From assembly GCF_020164485.1 (NCBI RefSeq), contig NZ_JAIQZA010000005.1, positions 62,001 through 126,000 on the forward strand: DNA of 64,000 bases, read 5' to 3'. This document shows positions 51,953 through 59,576 of this stretch, one piece after another. Origin of the DNA: Salegentibacter tibetensis (GTDB lineage: Bacteria; Bacteroidota; Bacteroidia; Flavobacteriales; Flavobacteriaceae). The notes beneath the pieces are model-generated. The model ran no database searches. It worked only from the letters and a program-made list of their open reading frames with translations, and was not told the DNA's origin. The translations under genes were made by a program, and so were the position numbers. Every line of letters begins with the position of its first letter. Within the stretch, counting starts at the first letter, position 1.

Positions 51953-53431
51953 ATGAGTAAAAAGTTAACCAGTAGAAGCGAAGATTATTCAAAATGGTAC
52001 AATGAATTGGTAGTAAAAGCCGATTTAGCTGAAAATTCCGCAGTGCGGGGTTGTATGGTTATTAAACCCTACGGATTTGCCATTTGGGAAAAAATGCAGG
52101 CTCAGCTTGATAAAATGTTTAAGGAAACCGGACACGAAAATGCATATTTCCCACTATTTGTTCCAAAGCATCTTTTTGAAGCTGAAGAGAAAAATGCCGA
52201 AGGTTTCGCAAAAGAATGCGCGGTGGTTACTCATTACAGGTTGATGACCGATCCCAATGATAAATCTAAATTAATAGTAGATCCAGAAGCTAAACTGGAA
52301 GAAGAGCTCGTGGTTAGGCCAACTTCTGAAGCAATTATCTGGAATACTTACAAGAATTGGATTCAGTCTTACAGAGATTTGCCTATAAAAATCAATCAAT
52401 GGGCCAATGTAGTACGTTGGGAAATGCGAACCCGTTTGTTCTTGAGAACTTCGGAATTCCTTTGGCAGGAAGGGCATACCGCCCATGCGACCAAACAGGA
52501 AGCCATGGAGGAAACAGAATTAATGAATAATATTTATGCTGAATTTGCCGAAAAATTTATGGCCATGCCGGTTATTAAAGGTAGTAAAACTGAAAGTGAA
52601 CGTTTTGCCGGTGCTGTAGAGACCTATTGTATTGAAGCAATGATGCAGGACGGAAAAGCGCTGCAAGCAGGAACTTCTCACTTTTTAGGTCAAAACTTTG
52701 CTAAAGCTTTTGATGTGAAATTTACTTCTAAAGAAGGAAAATTGGAGAATGTTTGGGCAACATCCTGGGGGGTTTCTACTCGTTTAATGGGAGCTCTTAT
52801 TATGACCCATAGCGACGATAATGGCCTGGTTCTTCCTCCAAACCTGGCGCCTACGCAGGTTGTAATTGTTCCTATATATAAAGGAGAAGAACAATTAGAA
52901 GCAATCTCTAAAGTAGCGAATAAACTTGCCGATGATCTCAAAGAAGCCGGTATTTCGGTGAAATATGACGACAGAGACACTCAAAAACCGGGCTGGAAGT
53001 TTGCCCAATACGAATTACAGGGTGTGCCGGTAAGATTGGCTATTGGTCCTAAAGATCTTGAGAAAGGCAGTGTAGAGCTTGCAAGGAGAGATACGCTTAC
53101 CAAAGAGTTCGTGAACCAAACCGAAGTAGTGGAGAAGGTGAAGCATTTAATGGTAGAAATTCAGGATGCTTTATTTGAAAAAGCCCACAACTTTAGAAAT
53201 GAACATATCACGGAAGTAAATTCTTTTGATGAATTTAAAAAAGTTTTAAAATCTAAAGGCGGATTTATTTCTGCACATTGGGATGGAACTACAGAGACAG
53301 AAAACAAAATAAAAGGCCTTACCAAAGCCACAATTCGCTGTATACCATTTGATTCGGAAAAGGAGTCGGGAAGCTGTGTGCTTACTGGTAAACCTTCAAA
53401 ACAAAGAGTGCTTTTTGCGAAGGCTTATTAA
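51953..53431 (+). CDS. proS: Prolyl-tRNA synthetase
   Basis: 492 residues from ATG 51953, the short (archaeal/eukaryote-like) ProRS that lacks the editing insertion. MYGFAIW-like helix ([12 protein letters not shown]), class II motif 2 [28 protein letters not shown] and motif 3 [32 protein letters not shown] are present, then the anticodon-binding domain ([12 protein letters not shown]) and a final C-terminal zinc-like domain. It charges tRNA-Pro with proline. Single gene; an upstream frame extension is rejected because a promoter lies inside it. Confidence 0.96.
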   Translation: MSKKLTSRSEDYSKWYNELVVKADLAENSAVRGCMVIKPYGFAIWEKMQAQLDKMFKETGHENAYFPLFVPKHLFEAEEKNAEGFAKECAVVTHYRLMTDPNDKSKLIVDPEAKLEEELVVRPTSEAIIWNTYKNWIQSYRDLPIKINQWANVVRWEMRTRLFLRTSEFLWQEGHTAHATKQEAMEETELMNNIYAEFAEKFMAMPVIKGSKTESERFAGAVETYCIEAMMQDGKALQAGTSHFLGQNFAKAFDVKFTSKEGKLENVWATSWGVSTRLMGALIMTHSDDNGLVLPPNLAPTQVVIVPIYKGEEQLEAISKVANKLADDLKEAGISVKYDDRDTQKPGWKFAQYELQGVPVRLAIGPKDLEKGSVELARRDTLTKEFVNQTEVVEKVKHLMVEIQDALFEKAHNFRNEHITEVNSFDEFKKVLKSKGGFISAHWDGTTETENKIKGLTKATIRCIPFDSEKESGSCVLTGKPSKQRVLFAKAY

Positions 53432-53456
53432 ATTTTAAATTTTTTTTGTTCAACTC

Positions 53457-53486
53457 TTGCGGCATTCAAAAATAGTTGTATTTTTG
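53457..53486 (+). promoter_or_regulatory. Promoter of the tRNA-Glu pair (TTG-N19-TATTTTTG)
   Basis: TTG at 53457-53459 and TATTTTTG at 53479-53486 with 19 bases between, 23 bases ahead of the first tRNA, matching the flavobacterial consensus. Confidence 0.65.
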
Positions 53487-53509
53487 CATCCGCATTGAAA
53501 CAAAAAAAT

Positions 53510-53581
53510 GGTCCGTTCGTCTAGGGGTTAGGACGCCAGGTTTTCATCCTGGTAACAGGGGTTCGATTCCCCTACGGACTA
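53510..53581 (+). tRNA. tRNA-Glu (anticodon TTC)
   Basis: 72 bases without CCA. Acceptor arms GGTCCGT / ACGGACT with G-T at the first pair, D-arm GTCTAGGGGTTAGGAC, anticodon stem CCAGG/CCTGG with loop TTTTCAT and anticodon TTC at 53543-53545, variable TAAC, T-arm AGGGGTTCGATTCCCCT. Reads GAA and GAG; position 34 U is the target of the MnmD modification pathway found at 21750. Confidence 0.96.
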
Positions 53582-53647
53582 CAAAAGAACACAGGGTATA
53601 GATTTGTGTTTTTAAAGTCCTGAAAAGGCAATTTGAAATAAATTAAT

Positions 53648-53719
53648 GGTCCGTTCGTCTAGGGGTTAGGACGCCAGGTTTTCATCCTGGTAACAGGGGT
53701 TCGATTCCCCTACGGACTA
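53648..53719 (+). tRNA. tRNA-Glu (anticodon TTC), second copy
   Basis: Identical in all 72 bases to the copy at 53510, 66 bases downstream. Anticodon TTC at 53681-53683. Both copies are likely one transcript with rpsT following, though the 29-base gap to rpsT holds no strong promoter. Confidence 0.96.
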
Positions 53720-53748
53720 CTTTAAAAAATAATTAAAGCAATTTTGTA

Positions 53749-53997
53749 ATGGCAAATCACAAGTCAGCATTGAAGAGGATTCGTAGCAATGAGACCAAAC
53801 GTCTTAGAAACCGCTACCAGCATAAAACTACCAGAAACGCAATTAAAAAGTTGAAGGAGTCTGAGAAGAAAGAAGCTGAAGCTCTTTTGCCTTCTGTTAT
53901 CTCTATGGTAGATAAATTGGCAAAGAAAAACATTATACACGATAATAAAGCGGCGAATTTAAAATCGCAACTTACAAAGCATGTAGCTACGCTTTAA
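53749..53997 (+). CDS. rpsT: 30S ribosomal protein S20
   Basis: 82 residues, Lys/Arg/Ala-rich, normal size. ANHKSALKRIRSNETKRLRN is the family N-terminus, followed by AIKKLKESEKKEA. It binds 16S rRNA early in 30S assembly. ATG start 29 bases after the second tRNA-Glu, so probably co-transcribed with them; the typical terminator follows. Confidence 0.97.
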   Translation: MANHKSALKRIRSNETKRLRNRYQHKTTRNAIKKLKESEKKEAEALLPSVISMVDKLAKKNIIHDNKAANLKSQLTKHVATL

Positions 53998-54023
53998 GAA
54001 GTATTACAGTGTTCAATTATAAG

Positions 54024-54060
54024 AAAAATGCTTTCTGCGTTTGCGGAAAGCATTTTTTTA
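54024..54060. terminator. Terminator after rpsT
   Basis: Arms AAAATGCTTTC and GAAAGCATTTT around TGCGTTTGCG, followed by TTTTATTTTT; lies between convergent rpsT and glsA, so may serve both. Confidence 0.85.
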
Positions 54061-54078
54061 TTTTTAATAGTTTTGGGT

Positions 54079-54993
54079 CTAAAAAACCGAAAGACCGGTT
54101 AAGGTAGTAAGACGTTCTAGAGCTTTCATTCCTAATTCTGAATTTCCTTTTTCATTTAAAATAGGACTCCAAACAGCTACTGAATATTGGTCTGGATGAA
54201 TGGCAACAATACCACCGCCAACACCACTTTTTCCGGGTAGCCCTACCTCAAAACTAAATTCCCCGGCTTCGTCATAAAAGCCACAGGTTTGCATTAAAGA
54301 ATTTATTCTTTTTACCGTTGTAGGCGTTAAGATTTCTTCATCTGTTCCCAGAATTTTTCCTTTGTTTGCGAAAATCATGAAAGCTTGCGATAATTGTTTG
54401 CAAGACATTGCCAGTGAACAAAGATGGAAATAGAAATCTATAATAGGTTCTACTTCACATTTAATATTCCCTAGCGCTTTCATATAATTAACCAGTGCAA
54501 CATTTCTGTACCCGGTAGATCGTTCTGAAGCTGCAATTTTGGGATCAAAATTTATACTATTGTCCTCTGTTATTTTTCGGACAAAATCCAGTAATTCCTG
54601 TTTGGGATCTTCCAGCTGGTCTACCAAAATATCTGAAATTACTAAAGCGCCCGCGTTTATAAATGGATTCCGTGGAATTCCGCTTTCATATTCCAACTGA
54701 CTTAAAGAGTTAAAAGGATCTCCAGAGGGTTCTACATCTACCCGGTCCCAAAGATCTTCTCCCATTAAACGCATCGCCATACAAAGGCTAAATACCTTGG
54801 AGATACTTTGAATAGAAAAAAGTTCCTGACTGTCTCCGAAACTAAAATGTTGACTATCGCCACAGTAAACGTGCATTCCAAATTTTCTTGGATCTACCTT
54901 GGCAAGTTCGGGAATGTAAGAGGCTACTTTTCCGGTTACATCCCGGTAGCTCAATTCGTCGTTAATGGTATTTAATATTTTTTGGTAATCCAT
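54079..54993 (-). CDS. glsA: Glutaminase A
   Basis: 304 residues, beta-lactamase-like serine glutaminase. The catalytic SxxK is in SIQSISKVFSL (about 60-70); GDPFNSLSQLEYESGIPRNPFINAGALV and KGKILGTDEE follow. Converts glutamine to glutamate and ammonia in the cytoplasm. Its gap to pepE on the minus strand is only 3 bases, so the two form an operon in which pepE comes first. Confidence 0.95.
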   Translation of the reverse strand: MDYQKILNTINDELSYRDVTGKVASYIPELAKVDPRKFGMHVYCGDSQHFSFGDSQELFSIQSISKVFSLCMAMRLMGEDLWDRVDVEPSGDPFNSLSQLEYESGIPRNPFINAGALVISDILVDQLEDPKQELLDFVRKITEDNSINFDPKIAASERSTGYRNVALVNYMKALGNIKCEVEPIIDFYFHLCSLAMSCKQLSQAFMIFANKGKILGTDEEILTPTTVKRINSLMQTCGFYDEAGEFSFEVGLPGKSGVGGGIVAIHPDQYSVAVWSPILNEKGNSELGMKALERLTTLTGLSVF

Positions 54994-54996
54994 AGT

Positions 54997-55704
54997 TTAA
55001 TTTAATTCGCTTAAGTCTGTATTGGTTTCTATCTCGTAAGGTAATTTTTCTGGTTTAAAAATGCGAGCGCTTAACTTACCTTTTAACTCAATTTTATTAT
55101 CTGAAATCAATAACCAGCTCCCTTCACGTAAGCCTACCACCGGCTGGGTGTTTATGGTGTGAAATTCTTTAATACGGGTTTCCCGCGTTTCTCCTTTATG
55201 GGTAGAATTGGTATCAGGATCTAAATAATGCGGATTGATATTAAAAGGGACAATCCCCAGGGTTTTAAAACTAGGCGGATAAACAATAGGCATATCATTG
55301 GTGGTTTGCATAGTAAGTCCGGCAATATTTGTTCCGGCACTGGTTCCCATATAAGGAATGCCATTTAGAATCCTTTCTTTAAGCGGTTGCATTAATTTGT
55401 TTCGGTAGAGTTCTGATACCAAAAGAAAAGTATTACCACCGCCTGTAAAAATACCTTTAGCAGAAGTTATAGCTTCTTCCTTGTTATTGAATTCGTGAAT
55501 TCCGCGCAGCTTAATTCCTGCTTTTTTAAATGCTTCGGCGGCCTTTTTGGTGTATTCATAGTGTGAAATTCCGCCGGGACGTGCAAAGGGGATAAAAATT
55601 ACTTCTTCGGTTTCGCTGAAAAATGTTTTTATCTCCGGAATAAGATATTCCAAATAATTTTGTTCGTGTAAAGTTGAGGTGCTGGCTAATAATGCTTTGC
55701 TCAT
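54997..55704 (-). CDS. pepE: Dipeptidase PepE
   Basis: 235 residues. GTSAGTNIAGLT (about 119-130) is the nucleophile elbow of the S51 family with the catalytic serine, FTGGGNTFLLV is the oxyanion-side glycine loop, and LKTLGIVPFNINPHYLDPD holds the histidine. It hydrolyses Asp-X dipeptides. Starts with ATG; first gene of the pepE-glsA operon, freeing aspartate and glutamate. Confidence 0.94.
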   Translation of the reverse strand: MSKALLASTSTLHEQNYLEYLIPEIKTFFSETEEVIFIPFARPGGISHYEYTKKAAEAFKKAGIKLRGIHEFNNKEEAITSAKGIFTGGGNTFLLVSELYRNKLMQPLKERILNGIPYMGTSAGTNIAGLTMQTTNDMPIVYPPSFKTLGIVPFNINPHYLDPDTNSTHKGETRETRIKEFHTINTQPVVGLREGSWLLISDNKIELKGKLSARIFKPEKLPYEIETNTDLSELN

Positions 55705-55831
55705 AAGTGGTTTTGTTTTCTAGTACGAGTATAGGATTTATTGCCTTAAAATTAGTCTAAATAGGGGTTTTAACAAAAGTTTACAAGCTGCTTTACTAGT
55801 TATAAGAAGCAAGAATTGTTTCTTTATTTAT

Positions 55832-56644
55832 ATGAAAACCACAACTATGATAAAGAATACAGTATATATTATTTTTATTCTATTCAGCAGTATTTTATTT
55901 GCCCAGCAGGAAGAAAGAATTCTGGTTAATGGGAAAATTATTGTTCCAGAAGAAGATTCTCCCGAAGGAATGACAATTTTTAATCAGAATACTGCCAGAG
56001 GTACCATCGCCAATCCCAGCGGAGAATTTAAACTAAGTGTAAGGCTTAATGACACGGTGGTATTTTCATCCATACAATTTGAAGAATTTAAAGTGATAGT
56101 AGAAGAGGGGGTTATAAATTCTGGAGAAATGAATGTATTCGTGACTGAAACCGTAACTGAACTTCCTGAAGTGCTTTTGTCTAATAATGAACTTTCTGGA
56201 GATATTAGAGTAGATGTAGCCCGGATTGGGGTTAACGATCCTGAAGTTCCCAGATATTCTGCAGCCGATTTAGAAGGAATGGAAGTTAGGAGACAACCCG
56301 ATTCTCTTATGGGGGCAGGTAGAAACGACGCTATGGCCGCGAGCAATACCCGATTGGTCAACGGACTCAATTTTGTGAATCTTTTTAAGTTCATAGTAGG
56401 GGCAGAGGTTGAAAACAATCCTTTCACGAAAAAAGAACTGGATGAAAAATTACGGGACTTATACGACGATGAATTTTTTAGGGCAAATCTCGATGTAGAA
56501 AGGGAGAAAATAAATGACTTTATCTATTATGTCACCGATCACGGACTTGATAACGAATTACTGGAAGATGGGAATGAACTAAACCTTATTGAATTTTTAG
56601 TAGAAAAAAGCAAAGAATATAAAGCTTTTCACGCTCGTGAGTAG
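55832..56644 (+). CDS. Carboxypeptidase-regulatory-like domain protein, intact paralogue 1
   Basis: 270 residues with a signal peptide (to about FAQQ, 25). The N-terminal half is a CarboxypepD_reg-like/TonB-plug-like sandwich: ILVNGKIIVPEEDSPEGMTIFNQNTARGTIANPSGEFKLSVRLNDTVVFSSIQF, with LPEVLLSNNELSGDIRVDV after it. The C-terminal half is all-helical (NPFTKKELDEKLRDLYDDEFFRANLDVEREKINDFIYYVTDHGL). It is the first of four tandem paralogues and the most diverged. Outer-membrane lipid-facing or periplasmic; function unknown. ATG start (a second Met five codons later). Confidence 0.75.
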   Translation: MKTTTMIKNTVYIIFILFSSILFAQQEERILVNGKIIVPEEDSPEGMTIFNQNTARGTIANPSGEFKLSVRLNDTVVFSSIQFEEFKVIVEEGVINSGEMNVFVTETVTELPEVLLSNNELSGDIRVDVARIGVNDPEVPRYSAADLEGMEVRRQPDSLMGAGRNDAMAASNTRLVNGLNFVNLFKFIVGAEVENNPFTKKELDEKLRDLYDDEFFRANLDVEREKINDFIYYVTDHGLDNELLEDGNELNLIEFLVEKSKEYKAFHARE

Positions 56645-56683
56645 CCCTGAATAAGCGACATCAATCATCATCGCCATCAATCA

Positions 56684-57465
56684 ATGAAATGTTTTTTATC
56701 TCTCTTATTGCTTTGTTTCGTGCTCGCGGTAAGCGCTCAGGAAAAGCAACAGCTTACCGGTAAAATTGAAGCCGACAGTATTGAGGCACTTATTCATATT
56801 ATCAATCTAACCAAGGAGAAAGGTAGTGTAAGTGATAAAGAAGGAAATTTTAATATTGAAGCTACAGAAAATGACTTGTTGTTAATTTCTTCGGTACAAT
56901 TTCATCGAAAAGAAATTAAGATCACTTCTAAAACTCTAAGGAGAAAGTACTAATTGTAGAATTACTGCCCGCCCTTACAGAACTGGAGCAGGTTAGGGTT
57001 CATAACCTTAGTGGAAATTTGGGAGAAGATATTGCCAATATCACGGTGATGGATGTACCGGTTTTTAATATTGCCCCGCCACCCATTAATTACATCCCAC
57101 CCAGAGGCACACCTAACGCCGCTTTTGAGGCAAACCAGACAGGAAGGACAATGAAGAACGGACTTAATTTTAAATCTTTAGGAAGTTTGATTACCGGGAA
57201 TAGGAATTTTGGTAATATTAGTGGCAAGAAGAAGGAGAATCCGAAAGCTAGCCAAATTGAATTTGTGAGAAATGTACGTAGTAAATTTGACGATTATTTC
57301 TTTGATAACCACCTTCAAATAGAAGCTTCACATATTTATAATTTTCTTGTCTATGTTTTTGAAAAAGGGATAAAAGAAAGTTTATTTGAAGATGAAAATG
57401 CCCTACAACTTGCGGTTTTTCTTGAAAATGAAAGTAAGACCTATTTAAAATTGATTGGGAAATAG
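56684..57465 (+). pseudogene. Paralogue 2, broken by a frameshift
   Basis: From ATG 56684 (signal peptide MKCFLSLLLLCFVLAVSAQ) the frame reads GKIEADSIEALIHIINLTKEKGSVSDKEGNFNIE..., then stops at TAA 56951-56953. The continuation, EL-PALTELEQVRVHNLSGNLGEDI and the helical domain to TAG 57463-57465, lies one frame back (+2), starting with K-V-L-I-V-E at about 56942. Compared with the paralogues, one base appears lost in the GGAGAAAG stretch near 56938-56946. All residues on both sides match the family, so the lesion is recent, a sequencing artefact, or a programmed event; no slippery heptamer is visible. Confidence 0.75.
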
Positions 57466-58209
57466 ATGAAAAGCAGTTTCTCTTTATTATTTCTGCTATT
57501 TTCAACTCACTTATTTTCCCAGGAAAGCATAATGCTAAAAGGTAAAATACTTGCGGATTCTATTTAAGCCCCAATTCATATTATAAATGTTACAGCCGAA
57601 AAAGGTACGGTAACCGAAGCGAGCGGGGAATTTATGGTAGAGGTTAGGGAAAATGACTTATTGTTGTTTTCTTCGGTGCAATTTCAGAAAAAGGAAATAA
57701 TGGTTACTTCTGAAATCTTATCATCGGGATTATTAGGAATTGAATTGCAAAAAGATCTTACCGAGTTAGATGAAGTAAGGCTGCACCAATTAAGCGGAAA
57801 CCTGGGCAATGATATTGAAGGTATAGAAACTTATGACCCCAGGATTATTGGTTTCGCACTTTCCGATAAAGAACCTTTAAGTATTGAAGAACGAAAACTG
57901 GTTGCAATTAGCAGTCCCGACGATCCTGTGGGAATGCTATACGGCATCATTTCCGGACAAAGAAAAATGTTTAAAAAAGCTATAAAAAACAATAAATTAA
58001 CTGCGCTGGTATATAAAATCAGGGAATTTGTTCCCGATGAATATTTTACCGGAACCTTACTTTTACCCGAAAATAAAATTATGGATTTTCTCTACTATTG
58101 TAGTCTAAAACCTAATTTTAAGGAATTAGTAAACAAAAATGATCCCCTGGTCTTAATTGAATTCCTTAAAGGAATGATCGCGGAATATAATGAGTTCATC
58201 AAAGCTTAA
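57466..58209 (+). pseudogene. Paralogue 3, broken by an in-frame stop
   Basis: ATG 57466 directly follows the TAG of paralogue 2. The frame reads MKSSFSLLFLLFSTHLFSQ (signal peptide), GKILADSI, then TAA at 57565-57567 where the neighbour has Glu (ADSIEALIH), and goes on in the same frame without further stops: APIHIINVTAEKGTVTEASGEF and the helical domain to TAA 58207-58209. A single G-to-T change (GAA to TAA) explains it. Everything downstream still matches the family, so decay is minimal. A start past the stop would lack a signal peptide. Confidence 0.8.
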
Positions 58210-58990
58210 AAATATTTTTATAATGATTTTTCTTCTGATTTCTGTTTCGGCGGTTTCACAGGAGAAAACAAGGTTATCTGGTCAAATAATTACTACAGAA
58301 CCTCTTAATTCTCCTGTACACATCATTAATATTACACGTGAAAAAGGCGGTTTAAGTGAACTTTCCGGGCATTTTTCAGTAGAAGTAAACATTGGCGATT
58401 CTTTGGTTTTTTCTTCGGTGCAATATAAAAAAGAATCTTTTTCGGTAACTCTTGAAAGTATTCAGCAAAACAATTTTACTATTAAATTAACGGAAGATCT
58501 AACCGAATTAGACGAAGTAAAACTTCATAAGTTTTCGGGCAACCTGGCAAAAGATATTTCAGAAATTAAAACTTTTAATAAATTCGATTTAAATGCACCA
58601 ATAGCTAGAAAACCGCCACCATCACAAGTAGAAAGGCAATTATTTACGGCTACCACAGGCCCTGGAGGTAGTAGGCTTTCTGTGTTAGGTGTGTTAACCG
58701 GCACTATCCCTTTAGCTCCTGTTATGAATGCCATTAGTGGCAGGACTGCAAGGCTAAAGAAAATAAAGGCAAAGAACGAGTTTCAATTCACCATTGAAAA
58801 AGCGATTTATTTAATCTCTGAAAACACTTTCATTGAAGACTTCGAAATCCCGGAGAACGAGGTGATGAATTTTGTGTATTATTGTGCTGAAAATTATGAT
58901 TTGGAAATTCTTCTGGAAAATCCTTTAGAGTTATACGAGTTTTTTCAAACCAAATCAGTTGAATTTAAAGCTTTAAGTGCTTTGGATTAA
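58190..58990 (+). CDS. Carboxypeptidase-regulatory-like domain protein, intact paralogue 4
   Basis: 266 residues. Signal peptide around NIFIMIFLLISVSAVSQ; ATG at 58190 overlaps the end of paralogue 3 by 20 bases. RLSGQIITTEPLNSPVHIINITREKGGLSELSGHFSVEVNIGDSLVFSSVQYKKESFSVTL is the sandwich domain and LTELDEVKLHKFSGNLAKDI the shared linker motif; the helical domain (EFQFTIEKAIYLISENTFIEDFEIPENEVMNFVYYC) is close to those of paralogues 2 and 3. The only one of the three closest copies that is intact; it probably keeps the function. Confidence 0.75.
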   Translation: MSSSKLKNIFIMIFLLISVSAVSQEKTRLSGQIITTEPLNSPVHIINITREKGGLSELSGHFSVEVNIGDSLVFSSVQYKKESFSVTLESIQQNNFTIKLTEDLTELDEVKLHKFSGNLAKDISEIKTFNKFDLNAPIARKPPPSQVERQLFTATTGPGGSRLSVLGVLTGTIPLAPVMNAISGRTARLKKIKAKNEFQFTIEKAIYLISENTFIEDFEIPENEVMNFVYYCAENYDLEILLENPLELYEFFQTKSVEFKALSALD

Positions 58991-59017
58991 TATTTGTTGT
59001 AGAACAGAAAAACATTA

Positions 59018-59521
59018 ATGAGAAAAATAAGCCTAATTCTGGCCAGCTTTTTTTTGCTTTCGGCATTTAAATCTGGTGCTCACGAGTTTTACCTTAGTGT
59101 TACTGAGATTGAATACAATAACGAGGAGCAAAGTCTGCAAATTATTACCCGTGTGTTTATAGACGATTTTCAGAATGTTTTAAATGAACGTTATGATGCC
59201 GATATTCAACTTTCTCAGGAAGAAGAAAAAGGCGCAGTTACCGATAACATTTCAAAATATCTCACCCAAAAATTAAGGTTAAATGCCAATGACCAAGATC
59301 TTCAGCTAAATTATCTGGGGAAAGAATACGATGCCGATCAGTTGGTGCTTTATATTGAAGTGGAAAATGTAGCTTCCTTTAATCAAATAGAAGTCACTAA
59401 CGAGATCCTAACCGATCTTTTTGATGATCAGAAAAACGTGGTGCACGTAAAAGTAAATGGTAAAACAAAAAGTTTATTGCTCATGCGGCAACAGGAAACA
59501 GAAAAACTTACTTTTCCTTGA
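59018..59521 (+). CDS. DUF6702-like secreted protein
   Basis: 167 residues with a signal peptide (MRKISLILASFFLLSAFKSGA). HEFYLSVTEIEYNNEEQSLQIITRVFIDDFQNVLNE is the opening of a small beta-sandwich family of Flavobacteria that I recognise as DUF6702 with moderate certainty; the HExYxS pattern begins the mature protein. Function unknown. Set between the paralogue array and the M1 peptidase, 27 and 55 bases away, so likely co-expressed. Confidence 0.75.
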   Translation: MRKISLILASFFLLSAFKSGAHEFYLSVTEIEYNNEEQSLQIITRVFIDDFQNVLNERYDADIQLSQEEEKGAVTDNISKYLTQKLRLNANDQDLQLNYLGKEYDADQLVLYIEVENVASFNQIEVTNEILTDLFDDQKNVVHVKVNGKTKSLLLMRQQETEKLTFP

Positions 59522-59576
59522 GGAAAAACTAATTAAAATATTTATTTTTAGCAATCTTTAAATTAAAACATAATTA

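Noticed and set aside
56684-57465. Programmed -1 frameshift joining the two halves of paralogue 2
   Set aside because: No X-XXY-YYZ slippery heptamer or downstream pseudoknot was seen at 56938-56953, so loss of one base is the simpler reading; kept as an open check only.
57565-57567. Selenocysteine or stop-codon suppression in paralogue 3
   Set aside because: The codon is TAA, not TGA, and no SECIS-like structure or recoding machinery is visible; the neighbours have Glu (GAA) there.
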